DNA of 64,000 nucleotides from Bacillus sp. REN16. Lineage in GTDB: Bacteria > Bacillota > Bacilli > Bacillales > Bacillaceae_L. Position 1 is the stretch's first letter, and every line of letters starts with the position of its first letter. Below the pieces are notes generated by a model. It did not search any database. It was not told the DNA's origin and was given only the letters and a program-made list of their open reading frames with translations. A program made the position numbers and the translations under genes. The stretch covers positions 124,001-188,000 of the forward strand of contig NZ_JAJFZK010000007.1 of NCBI RefSeq assembly GCF_020731355.1, read 5' to 3'. Below, one piece after another: positions 49,255 to 59,020 of the stretch.

Positions 49255-50283
49255 CTATTTCACATCAAGATTCTCTAAAAAGTTAAGCGCATCTTCAAAT
49301 GTATCAACAGGTACAATCTTCATCTCACTTTTGATATCCTTCGCTGTTGCTAGGGCTTGCTGATAATCTGAATCCTTGGCACCATTTTCATTAGGTGCAA
49401 AGAATATATCAACATCTGAGCTATCAGCAGCAACGATTTTTTGGCCAATCCCGCCGATTGGACCAACCTGTCCATCGATATTAATCGTTCCTGTGCCCGC
49501 AATACGCATTCCATGTGTTAAGTCTTCTTCTGTTAATTGATTATAGATTTCAAGTGTAAACATAAGTCCGGCAGAAGGACCTCCGATTTTTTTTGTATCA
49601 ATTTTAATTTTCGGATCGGTCACTACTTCAATATCAGTTATTAATTCAATTCCAATTCCGATTTTGTCCGGATTCTTTGGAAAAGGAGCAAGTGGAACAG
49701 AAACTGTTTTCTCTTCACCTTTTCGCTCAACTGAAATATTGATGACATCATTTTCTTTTTTCTCAGCTACATACTTCATAAATTCTGTATGCTCTTGAAT
49801 TTGTTTGCCATCCACTTCAAAAATTCGATCACCTGCTTTTAATTCCTTTTCTGCAGGCATTCCTTCCACGATACCCATTATGTATATGCCATGGTTTTTT
49901 ACCGTTACAGGCTTGTTCGCATGCTGATATGCAACCGTAATAGCAGATTCTTGTGAATCCTCCATATAAAAGAGTTGGCGATTTGTATATTCCTCATCAC
50001 TTTCATTGTCACGTCTTACATGATTAATCGGTAAGATTTCATGATACTTTTGAAATTTAGCTAAAGCATAGCTAAAAATATTTGCTTGCCCCATGCGAAT
50101 GGTTGTTAGCATGAATTCGCCATCTTCTTTATAGCCGTTCTCCACGTCGATAATTGGATCAAGCTCTGTCGCCATTCCAGGCTTTGTCACGTAATAAGGA
50201 AGCTGGATAAAGGTGCCAAGGATGGCTAGTACCACCCCAACTGCTAGGGCCTTTAAATAGGCCTTATTTCTCTTTTTCTTCAT
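49255..50283 (-). CDS. ylbL: Membrane-anchored PDZ-Lon-type protease YlbL (DdcP)
   Basis: 342 residues: one N-terminal membrane segment (YLKALAVGVVLAILGTFIQLP), a PDZ domain (about 125-200; GIYIMGIVEGMPAEKELKAGDRI), then a Lon-type S16 protease domain with catalytic serine in KIGGPSAGLMF and lysine in IGGIGQKIVAA. In B. subtilis this protein clears the YneA division inhibitor after DNA damage. The ATG at 50283 overlaps the ylbK end by 20 bases; the longer ORF is mostly ylbK in another frame. Confidence 0.93.
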   Translation of the reverse strand: MKKKRNKAYLKALAVGVVLAILGTFIQLPYYVTKPGMATELDPIIDVENGYKEDGEFMLTTIRMGQANIFSYALAKFQKYHEILPINHVRRDNESDEEYTNRQLFYMEDSQESAITVAYQHANKPVTVKNHGIYIMGIVEGMPAEKELKAGDRIFEVDGKQIQEHTEFMKYVAEKKENDVINISVERKGEEKTVSVPLAPFPKNPDKIGIGIELITDIEVVTDPKIKIDTKKIGGPSAGLMFTLEIYNQLTEEDLTHGMRIAGTGTINIDGQVGPIGGIGQKIVAADSSDVDIFFAPNENGAKDSDYQQALATAKDIKSEMKIVPVDTFEDALNFLENLDVK

Positions 50284-51070
50284 TAATGATAGACTCCTTC
50301 CACTTTGCGATTGCCTCTTGGATTGCGGGAAGTTGTTTTCTTGTTTCTTCTTCCCCGATTCGGATAATGTCCTCAATATTTGTAAAAGCACGTGAACTAT
50401 AATGTCCTACATGTGGTCGGATCATAATATCAGATGAAAATTCTCCATACTTCACAAGCTCTTTTTGCATGATATCAATACTCTGTAAAATCACATCAAA
50501 TATTGAAGTAACCTCTTCATTTATTTTAACATGTGAGACGTCCACCGCAATAACAATATCAGCTCCCATTTCTTTTGCAACTGAAATCGGTACCCTGTCT
50601 ATTACACCTCCATCGACGAGAATGCGCCCATCTATTTTTTCTGGAACAAAAATTCCGGGGATGGCAATACTTGCTCGGACAGCATCCGCAACAGGTCCAT
50701 TTCGAAACACTACTTTTTCACCTGTTAATAAATCTGTTGCAACAATACCAATGGGAATATCAAGTTCCTCAATATTTTTACCATGTGTAAAGACCCGGAT
50801 TAATTCCTTGACTCTTTTTCCCGCAATAAAGCCCATTTTCGGAACCGTAAAATCCAAATAGTATTTCCGCTTAAAAGCTAATGCCAGCTTATACATGCGA
50901 TCTATATCCAGACCTGCCCCATAAAAGCCTGCTACTAATGAACCCATGCTTGTTCCCGCAATGAGATGGATTGGAATTTTATTTTCTAAAAGTACTTTAA
51001 TCACTCCTAAATGGGCAAATCCCCTTGCACCACCAGATCCAAGTGCCATTCCTATTATAGGTTCGTTCAT
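50264..51070 (-). CDS. ylbK: Patatin-like phospholipase YlbK
   Basis: Serine-aspartate dyad lipid hydrolase. 268 residues: the glycine-rich oxyanion region GSGGARGFAHLGV, nucleophile motif GTSMGS, and the catalytic aspartate in VDGGVID. Similar to the RssA/YchK group. Substrate unknown. I start at 51070 (AGGGG 9 bases upstream). Overlaps ylbL, so the two are co-translated. Confidence 0.9.
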   Translation of the reverse strand: MNEPIIGMALGSGGARGFAHLGVIKVLLENKIPIHLIAGTSMGSLVAGFYGAGLDIDRMYKLALAFKRKYYLDFTVPKMGFIAGKRVKELIRVFTHGKNIEELDIPIGIVATDLLTGEKVVFRNGPVADAVRASIAIPGIFVPEKIDGRILVDGGVIDRVPISVAKEMGADIVIAVDVSHVKINEEVTSIFDVILQSIDIMQKELVKYGEFSSDIMIRPHVGHYSSRAFTNIEDIIRIGEEETRKQLPAIQEAIAKWKESIINEEKEK

Positions 51071-51329
51071 AAGAATCATCCCCTAACCATAATCCTTCTG
51101 AGGTAATTTTTCCTGCTTTTTTAATCATTATATGAAAAAAGAATTGAAAACTTGTATATTCTTTTGGTCTAAACTTGCCACCCATTTACGTATATTTAAA
51201 TAGATATGCAAACCATTCATTTGGTTTTTAAATAAATGAAGGAATATTACGAAAATTACGGACTCTCTTATTCTATCATTCGTTTGAACTATCTGTATAG
51301 AAAAGAAGACTTCTGTAGGAGGAGTACCA

Positions 51330-53616
<2,287 letters not shown>

Positions 53617-53642
53617 TGCTATCACCACTGTCTTTGTCAAAT

Positions 53643-53832
53643 TCGCCTTGGCGTATTTGCGCCCAGATTTTAGGCCCACATGAAGTGGGTCATGAAGACG
53701 TTGCCACAGGATGTGGCGTTTTTAGTCTTCGATCTTACTACTCGAAAATTTTCCTTTAAAAATCTGTGGCATCCGCCGGAGGCTTTACCTTTATTCAGCA
53801 GAAGTTTCCAACTTCTGCTGAATAAAGGTAAA
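53643..53832. repeat. Repeat family B, copy 3, with 23-base inverted-repeat tail
   Basis: Core matches copy 1 (26230) base for base over long runs (GCCCACA..AAGTGGGTCAT, GACGTTGCCACAGGATGTGG). The stem GAAGAC/GTCTTC replaces AAAGAC/GTCTTT of copy 1, a paired change. The tail is a perfect 23-base inverted repeat with a 3-base loop (arms 53784-53806 and 53810-53832), unrelated in sequence to the tails of the other copies. Confidence 0.88.
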
Positions 53833-53945
53833 TTGAATATCATTATCCTACCATAAACATAAACGTTTGTTAATAAATTACGAAAAATTCAAGGGCCAGT
53901 CTTTGGGAAAAATTTTTCTTATATAATAAAAATACGTAACATGAT

Positions 53946-53974
53946 GTATACACAATGTTCAATTGGTCATAATT
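53946..53974 (+). promoter_or_regulatory. Candidate sigma-F/sigma-G promoter of csfG
   Basis: Plus strand: GTATA (53946-53950), 14 bases, GGTCATAATT (53965-53974), a full match to the sigma-F -10 pattern GGnnAnAnTT. The overlapping CATAAT also resembles the sigma-G -10. Identical architecture to the sigG promoter at 16452. Confidence 0.75.
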
Positions 53975-53978
53975 AGTA

Positions 53979-54141
53979 ATAACAACATCATTCGAGGATG
54001 TTGTTGCCAACCGCGGAGAAGACTTACGTTTCCCCATAAGTTCTTCCTCCGGTTTCTCCTCTCCCTTTGCCTTCTTCCATGTGAACGGTAACGAAAAACA
54101 TGGAATGGAAGGACCCTGCAGGTTGATTGCAGGGTTTTTTT
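53979..54141 (+). ncRNA. csfG: Forespore small RNA CsfG (ylbG-ylbH intergenic RNA)
   Basis: About 163 nt with no ORF. Four hairpins: AACAACATC/GGATGTTGTT; ACCG..GGA..ACTTA paired with TAAGT..TCC..CGGT; CCTTCTTCCATGT/ACATGGAATGGAAGG; and the terminator CCCTGCA/TGCAGGG with seven T. A pyrimidine-rich stretch (about 54040-54078) lies between hairpins two and three. B. subtilis has the conserved sporulation RNA csfG at this locus, controlled by sigma-F and sigma-G and also listed as the ylbH RNA motif. Identification is by locus, structure and promoter, not by alignment. Confidence 0.8.
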
Positions 54142-54215
54142 GTTTTAATTTGTTAATTCAAATCGATTCATGATAAAGTAGACATGGAAAATATGAGATT
54201 AAGGGGAATTTAAAG

Positions 54216-54605
54216 ATGATACAACGTTTTATAGAGATTGGTGAAGGGTATTCGGATATATATGAACTTCTTGAGCTTGCAAAAGGAAATAGTCACAGAG
54301 TTTCAAAGCTATTTGCATTTCACACAACAATACAGGATAAGCAGGTTGCTTCTTTAGCTGTCGCATTTAAGCCAACAAAACTCGGAGATTTTCAAGCAAT
54401 CTATATTTGCAGAGAGGGAATCCCTAATCCTGATGTCAAACCGAATCAACGTTACACACTTTTTGCAGATGTAGCAAATGAACTTGGTTTACAAATCATT
54501 ACACTAGATGTAAAGCCTTCTAGTATGTTTCATGAAAAAGAGCTCTATTACCAACATTTAATCGGGATTTTACGAATGAACCGCTATCTGCCACCAATGC
54601 AATAA
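54216..54605 (+). CDS. Small soluble protein, DUF7147-like
   Basis: 129 residues, no membrane segment, a mixed alpha/beta pattern (FIEIGEGYSDIYELLELAKGN, QAIYICREGIPNP, QIITLDVKPSSMFHEKELYYQHLIGILRMNRYLPP). I recall similar conserved hypothetical proteins in Bacillaceae (DUF7147) but recognise no function. It reads on the plus strand, opposite to ylbG and rsmD, downstream of csfG. The ATG has an AAGGGG site. Confidence 0.75.
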   Translation: MIQRFIEIGEGYSDIYELLELAKGNSHRVSKLFAFHTTIQDKQVASLAVAFKPTKLGDFQAIYICREGIPNPDVKPNQRYTLFADVANELGLQIITLDVKPSSMFHEKELYYQHLIGILRMNRYLPPMQ

Positions 54606-54637
54606 AAAAGCTTACCAAATGATTTGGTAAGCTTTTT
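54604..54637. terminator. Bidirectional terminator between the DUF7147-like gene and ylbG
   Basis: Stem AAAAAGCTTACCAAA/TTTGGTAAGCTTTTT with a 3-base loop, overlapping the stops of both convergent genes. Confidence 0.9.
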
Positions 54638-54911
54638 ATAAGCCAATCTTATAATCGTATTCCTTGGCACGATCTGGTTTTTTATTCTCAAATTCAATCT
54701 TTAAAAATGGTTTATAGGATGGTTCAACCTTTTTGACAAAGGCTAGGGAATTTAATTTTTCTACGATTGAATCTGTATTTTCCATATCGTTATAAAGGAC
54801 CACATATTTAAGTCGTTTAGACACATAATGAATATTGCCAAATTTACGCAGCATTTTTGAATGCTTTAGCGAATGCAGCCAAACGATAATTCCTTGGCGT
54901 TGTCCAATCAT
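54636..54911 (-). CDS. ylbG: DUF2129 family protein YlbG
   Basis: 91 residues: [38 protein letters not shown] is the DUF2129 signature, with a C-terminal [20 protein letters not shown]. Cytosolic, found only in Bacillales and relatives next to ylbF or rsmD. Function unknown. The frame is one of the ylbB-ylbH run, here interrupted downstream by the plus-strand DUF7147-like gene and csfG. Confidence 0.88.
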   Translation of the reverse strand: MIGQRQGIIVWLHSLKHSKMLRKFGNIHYVSKRLKYVVLYNDMENTDSIVEKLNSLAFVKKVEPSYKPFLKIEFENKKPDRAKEYDYKIGL

Positions 54912-55027
54912 AGCGTTTTCTCCTTATCGCAATAGGCTTTTAAATAGTGTAGCATAACAAGTTAAATTTTTACAATACGAAATAAAGTAGAAAACGTATC
55001 TTTTTTCTTAAAAGTGAGATGATTCGG

Positions 55028-55471
55028 TTACTTGCAGCCGCAAGCTCCGCCGCTTCCACAGCCGCCGCCACAGCTTGACATGGAGTCAAAATAAGGATTC
55101 CCAGTTGGAACTTTAATTTGCTTCGATACGGCTCCGCCTAACAGCACACTAATCTCATCGAGTACCTTTTGAAGGTTATCCTCTGCTTTTTTAAAATTAG
55201 CGATTGTCTCGTAAAGATCAAGCCTTCTTTTCAGTTCTCTTGTCTCTTTTGAAACGGTTCGAAAATCAGGATGATATTTCCCAAATCGTTGAACCTCATC
55301 ATATTTTTCCTTCATTATTTGAAAATCAGAGATTAGCTTCTGTGCTTCCCTATCATTTTGTAATGTATATAAACAGCTTCTGTATTCCTCTGCTAGTTCT
55401 GATTGCAGTATCATAGATGATAAACTTTGTGCCTCTTCAAGTATTTCAACTTTTTCAATTGTAGCTATCAA
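55028..55471 (-). CDS. ylbF: RicF (YlbF), Ric complex subunit with Fe-S cysteine tail
   Basis: 147 residues: a helical YlbF/YmcA domain (about 8-118; LAEEYRSCLYTLQNDREAQKLISDF, ETIANFKKAEDNLQKVLDEI) and a cysteine-rich tail (CGGGCGSGGACGCK). In B. subtilis YlbF, YmcA and YaaT form the Ric complex that directs RNase Y mRNA maturation and affects sporulation, competence and biofilms, and carries [4Fe-4S] clusters. TTG start with GGAGGTG about 11 bases away. Confidence 0.92.
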   Translation of the reverse strand: MIATIEKVEILEEAQSLSSMILQSELAEEYRSCLYTLQNDREAQKLISDFQIMKEKYDEVQRFGKYHPDFRTVSKETRELKRRLDLYETIANFKKAEDNLQKVLDEISVLLGGAVSKQIKVPTGNPYFDSMSSCGGGCGSGGACGCK

Positions 55472-55548
55472 AATAAAAACACCTCCACATTCACTATACC
55501 ACGAATTTTTATGAATCGCATCTACTGTGGCAATACTGCGAATAAAAG

Positions 55549-55950
55549 TTATGGGATTTGAACATTAATGGTATGTTCAAGCGGATATTTGGTAAAGTCA
55601 TTATGAACAACTTGGATCTTTAATGTATGCTCTCCACTAGAAAGCCCATGAATAATAAATGCTGCTGTCGAAACTTTCTCCGTTCTCGTTCCATCAATTA
55701 TTACATTAAGATGGCCTTCTCCATCTTGTTTTAGCCCACCACTTTGTTTGAATGTAAAATTAGGTATCACGCACTCCAGATATACATTATTACCTCTTAC
55801 ATGATGCTCAACTTGAATGGTTCGCTCCATTTCATACTCGCTTATCAAGCTAAAATCGGGAGAGGAAATTCGCTCAGCTGCAACTGGTTTTTCATTTATT
55901 TGAATGACAAGGATACTTAGAAAATAAAGGGGTAATAAAACCTGGTACAC
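55549..55950 (-). CDS. Uncharacterised small protein with signal-like N-terminus
   Basis: 133 residues from a GTG start with an AAAGGAG site. An N-terminal hydrophobic segment (VLLPLYFLSILVIQI) looks like a signal peptide or anchor. The rest is beta-rich (VYLECVIPNFTF, HLNVIIDGTRTEKVSTAAFIIHGLSSGEHTLKIQVVHND), reminiscent of an exported immunoglobulin-like fold with a G-EHTL-I turn. No family recognised. It lies between ylbE and ylbF, where B. subtilis has no gene that I can recall. Confidence 0.65.
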   Translation of the reverse strand: MYQVLLPLYFLSILVIQINEKPVAAERISSPDFSLISEYEMERTIQVEHHVRGNNVYLECVIPNFTFKQSGGLKQDGEGHLNVIIDGTRTEKVSTAAFIIHGLSSGEHTLKIQVVHNDFTKYPLEHTINVQIP

Positions 55951-56015
55951 ATTTTCCCAACTCCTTTTTTCCTAGCTTTTCCACTTAACCTCACAAATAT
56001 CCTTGTGGATTCAAG

Positions 56016-56045
56016 AAGGAGCCACAACAAAAGAAGTGGCTCCTT
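56016..56045 (-). terminator. Hairpin after ylbE
   Basis: Perfect 10-base stem AAGGAGCCAC/GTGGCTCCTT with a 10-base loop, 10 bases beyond the ylbE stop. The T-run is short (TTCTTG), so moderate strength. Confidence 0.65.
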
Positions 56046-56055
56046 ACTTTTATAT

Positions 56056-56295
56056 TTAATCACTTTGTCGCATACCCTGATACATTTGCAGCATGAATGA
56101 GGCCATTTCCAATGACTGGTTAATTTTTTGAACCTTATGCGGAAGAGTTTGCTTGAAATAAATCTTTGACTCGTTTTCCAAGCTTTGAAAATTTCTTGGA
56201 TTACGGGTTAATTTTCGATACCAAATTGGATTTTGGCGAACAAACGCACGTAATTGTTTTTTGGATTTGAGATATTCATATGTTTCTTGTCGCAT
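56056..56295 (-). CDS. ylbE: YlbE family protein
   Basis: 79 residues, the same length as B. subtilis YlbE. Contains FVRQNPIWYRKLTRNPRNFQSLENESKIYFKQTLPHKV, the YlbE-like signature. Function unknown; ylbD-ylbE are one unit, 18 bases apart. I start at 56295 with AAGGGAG 6 bases upstream. Confidence 0.85.
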   Translation of the reverse strand: MRQETYEYLKSKKQLRAFVRQNPIWYRKLTRNPRNFQSLENESKIYFKQTLPHKVQKINQSLEMASFMLQMYQGMRQSD

Positions 56296-56313
56296 CCTAG
56301 ACTCCCTTCTCAC

Positions 56314-56703
56314 CTAATCCTTACGAAAGGCAAAAGGATGATGAGTTTTTCCGGCAGGCTGCGGCTGCTGTGACTTTTCCTCACCGCGAAACTGATGAAT
56401 TACGGCCTGGATTGTTGAAATGGCTTCCCCAACATGGGAGATATGCTGTTGTAAGTTATTCATATCTGCATTTTTTATCGATGTAAAAATCTTTCCGATA
56501 AAATCCTCTTTGCTGCTTTCTTCTGTTTTGCTATCTTTATCTTTAAACTTTTTCCACTTCTCATCTTCCTCACCAAGTATATACCAGTCTTCATATACCT
56601 CCTGCCAGTTAAGTTTTCCTTTTCGAACTTCCTGAACTAACACAGGATGTTTTTTTACGAAAGCCTTAAATTCCTGAACAGATGGATGAAGTTTATTTCC
56701 CAT
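56314..56703 (-). CDS. ylbD: Spore coat protein YlbD family
   Basis: 129 residues: conserved LHPSVQEFKAFVKKHPVLVQEVRKGKLNWQEVYEDWYILGEED, a lysine-rich middle, and a Gln/Pro-rich basic tail. YlbD was identified as a coat-associated protein in B. subtilis. Start at 56703 with AGAGGTGA; the longer frame upstream runs through the repeat B stub at 56717-56743 and lacks a ribosome site. Confidence 0.85.
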   Translation of the reverse strand: MGNKLHPSVQEFKAFVKKHPVLVQEVRKGKLNWQEVYEDWYILGEEDEKWKKFKDKDSKTEESSKEDFIGKIFTSIKNADMNNLQQHISHVGEAISTIQAVIHQFRGEEKSQQPQPAGKTHHPFAFRKD

Positions 56704-56716
56704 CTCAATCACCTCT

Positions 56717-56743
56717 TTTATCAAATACGCCCTTGGCGTATAC
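56717..56743. repeat. Possible repeat B stub
   Basis: AAATACGCCCTTGGCGTAT, a short palindrome (TACGCC/GGCGTA) that resembles the CGCCTTGGCGTATTTG start of repeat B copy 3. Too short to be sure it is related. Confidence 0.35.
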
Positions 56744-56859
56744 AATTGCCTACTATAGTTTATCTTTATTAAATTGAATGGTTCGCCCAAATTGCCAAAA
56801 CCCTTTAAATCCTGTTAAAATAAGAATAATAAAAATATTATGGATTTGAGGTTAGGTGA

Positions 56860-57357
56860 ATGGAAGACCGCATTCTACAAAAATTACAGACATTTTTCCT
56901 AGAGGCAAAAGAAGAGGAAAGACAAGCAATGGAACTTGTCATCGATGCCGTAATTCGAAAACAAAAAAACCAGAATGGTTCCTATATTGGTGGCTTATTG
57001 CAAACAAACAGACGAGTTATTGATGATGAAACATATGAAATTATCATACCGAATTCAGAGCTCATTCAAAATCCATTACAAATCGTTCATGGGGGCATTA
57101 CGGCAACTTTACTTGATTCCGCAATGGGATCAGTAGTTCACCATGTTCTTCCACCGGATAAAGCTGCAGTAACTACCGAAATGAAAATTAATTATGTGGC
57201 ACCTGGAATCGGAAAAGAGTTACGCTGTGTTGCACAAGTGATTCATAAAGGAACAAAAATATGTGTAGTTGAGGGTCGAGTATTCCGCGATGACGGAAAA
57301 TTAATGGCGCATGCAACAGGGAGCTTTTTTATTATCGATCGACCAACAAAAAAATAA
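56860..57357 (+). CDS. PaaI-type hotdog thioesterase
   Basis: 165 residues with a hotdog fold: IQNPLQIVHGGITATLLDSAMGS is the catalytic helix/turn, with TTEMKINYVAPG and VVEGRVFRDDGKLMAHATGSFF strands. Likely hydrolyses acyl- or aryl-CoA thioesters; substrate unknown. On the plus strand, divergent from ylbD and convergent with the ylbC-like gene, sharing a terminator at 57367-57395. ATG with GAGGTTAGGTGA. Confidence 0.88.
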   Translation: MEDRILQKLQTFFLEAKEEERQAMELVIDAVIRKQKNQNGSYIGGLLQTNRRVIDDETYEIIIPNSELIQNPLQIVHGGITATLLDSAMGSVVHHVLPPDKAAVTTEMKINYVAPGIGKELRCVAQVIHKGTKICVVEGRVFRDDGKLMAHATGSFFIIDRPTKK

Positions 57358-57366
57358 GAAATAAAA

Positions 57367-57395
57367 GTAAGCAATACACTATTCGTATTGCTTAC
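57367..57395. terminator. Bidirectional terminator between thioesterase and ylbC genes
   Basis: Perfect 11-base stem GTAAGCAATAC/GTATTGCTTAC with a 7-base loop. Confidence 0.8.
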
Positions 57396-57403
57396 ATTTC
57401 TAA

Positions 57404-58471
57404 CTAATCCCATTTCTGGATAAAGTTTTGTGTGTAATATTTTTCATACACTCCTACTCCAAGGTAATTGTATTCCTCACTTAGAAGGGTTTCACGATGA
57501 CCTTCACTATTCAGCCAACCTTCAACAGCAGCAATCCCGTCCACATATTTAGCTGCAATATTTTCACCTGCTAAGTGGTAACTTATATCACCATCTGCAA
57601 GTCTGTCCGCAAGACCTCCTTTTGTTGGTGAGGTATGATCAAAATAATCACTCTCTCGCATATCTTTACTATGTAAATATGCAACCTCTGCTAAACGTTC
57701 ATCACCTTTTAACGAATGGATACCATGTCTAATCCGAATCACATTGGTTAAGTCAAGAATTTGCGCTTTGTTTCCTTGTTCAATTTCATTCCATTCGGCT
57801 TGTGTTACCTCACTAGCCGAAAGTAATTCCCCTCTGTACGCCAATTCATAGGGACGCAGTTTAATTAAGGTTTTTCCATCTAAAAAACGAACACTAGATA
57901 CCTCATTTGTAAATTTGTCCACATAGAGTTGAATATAGACATTACCCATTGAGATCAATGGTCTAGTCATCATTTCCTCCTCTGTTAATTCAAAACGGTA
58001 ACGGTTTTTATCGATATTTAATGAAATTTGAGACTTTATTAACCCCTTTAAGTGTAGTTCAGAGATAGGTTGTCCAATTTCAAAAGGTTCAACTAGAACA
58101 TCATCCCCCGTTCCAAATACTGTGACGACTCTACCATTTTCGATCCCAACCTGAATATAATTTAGGGGATCTGTATTATACACCCACCAGTCATAATCAT
58201 AGGAGGAGCGATCGATTCGAAGGGGTTCACCCAATTTTTCTTTTATTTCTGTACTTTGCATACCTATAAATGAGAACAGGCCGCTAAATTGGTGGTTCTC
58301 CTGTTGAGTAGGTATCGTTTGTTTCGTTGTGGACGAATGCTTTAATACAGCTGAAGTATGTTCAACACTATTTTCGAATTCCGTTCTTCCATGTTTAAAA
58401 GAAATATAATAAATGCTAGAAGCCAAAAGTAAGATGATAACTGCAGTCTTAGCTAATTTCAGAAGAATCAC
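57404..58471 (-). CDS. ylbC: CAP-domain membrane protein YlbC
   Basis: 355 residues: an N-terminal hydrophobic segment (KLAKTAVIILLLASSIYYISF), a CAP-associated domain (about 70-210; STEIKEKLGEPLRIDRSSYDYDWWVYN), then a C-terminal CAP/SCP domain (LTNVIRIRHGIHSL, LAEVAYLHSKDMRESDYFDHTSP, GENIAAKYVDGIAAVEGWLNSEGHRETLLS). Probably exported and cell-surface. The GTG start has only AGGAA directly before it, so the start is uncertain. Confidence 0.87.
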   Translation of the reverse strand: MILLKLAKTAVIILLLASSIYYISFKHGRTEFENSVEHTSAVLKHSSTTKQTIPTQQENHQFSGLFSFIGMQSTEIKEKLGEPLRIDRSSYDYDWWVYNTDPLNYIQVGIENGRVVTVFGTGDDVLVEPFEIGQPISELHLKGLIKSQISLNIDKNRYRFELTEEEMMTRPLISMGNVYIQLYVDKFTNEVSSVRFLDGKTLIKLRPYELAYRGELLSASEVTQAEWNEIEQGNKAQILDLTNVIRIRHGIHSLKGDERLAEVAYLHSKDMRESDYFDHTSPTKGGLADRLADGDISYHLAGENIAAKYVDGIAAVEGWLNSEGHRETLLSEEYNYLGVGVYEKYYTQNFIQKWD

Positions 58472-58545
58472 TTCCTAACATTGAACGTATTTCTATCATG
58501 TATATTAAAATTTTGCTAGTGTTATTCGTTTTTGGACAAAAATTA

Positions 58546-58570
58546 AACAGGCACCGGATTGGTGCCTGTT
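58546..58570 (-). terminator. Terminator of the CBS-domain gene
   Basis: Perfect 10-base stem AACAGGCACC/GGTGCCTGTT with a 5-base loop, followed on the minus strand by TTAATTTTTG. Confidence 0.88.
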
Positions 58571-58571
58571 C

Positions 58572-58997
58572 TTAATGCAGATGGTTTTCCTCAGAAATAT
58601 GACTTAATGCCTCTCCAGCACTGTTATCAGACATTTGGTTTGTCGATAAATCACCCAATGATAACATTCCAACTAATTGCTCATTTTCTATAACTGGCAG
58701 ACGTCTAATTTGATGTTTCGCCATCAACTGGGACGCTTCTTGAAGAGAAGTATCAGGCGTACATGTAACTAAGTCTTCACTCATAACATTTGTAACTTGA
58801 TTCGATCCAGATCTTTTTTCCGCATATCCTCGAACTACCAGGTCTCGATCCGTGATCATACCAATTAATTTCTTATCTTCTAAAATTGGAATCGCACCGA
58901 TATTTAAATCCTTCATTTTAACAGATACTTCATATAAATTATCTAGGGGAGTACAATATTCAACATCAGTACTCATTACATCGCGAACAAATTCCAT
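58572..58997 (-). CDS. ylbB: CBS-domain pair protein (YlbB)
   Basis: 141 residues made of two CBS motifs (about 8-60 and 72-125; SVKMKDLNIGAIPILEDKKLIGMITDRDLVVRG and ASQLMAKHQIRRLPVIENEQLVGMLSLGDLS). Likely binds adenine nucleotides; function unknown. Position between ylbC and the LysM-CAP gene suits ylbB. ATG with GGAGGATAC site. Confidence 0.87.
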   Translation of the reverse strand: MEFVRDVMSTDVEYCTPLDNLYEVSVKMKDLNIGAIPILEDKKLIGMITDRDLVVRGYAEKRSGSNQVTNVMSEDLVTCTPDTSLQEASQLMAKHQIRRLPVIENEQLVGMLSLGDLSTNQMSDNSAGEALSHISEENHLH

Positions 58998-59020
58998 TGT
59001 ATCCTCCTAATTTATTTCTT

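Noticed and set aside
50469-50861. Open frame of 130 codons antisense to ylbK
   Set aside because: Falls wholly within the patatin-like gene with its intact catalytic motifs; no initiation signals.
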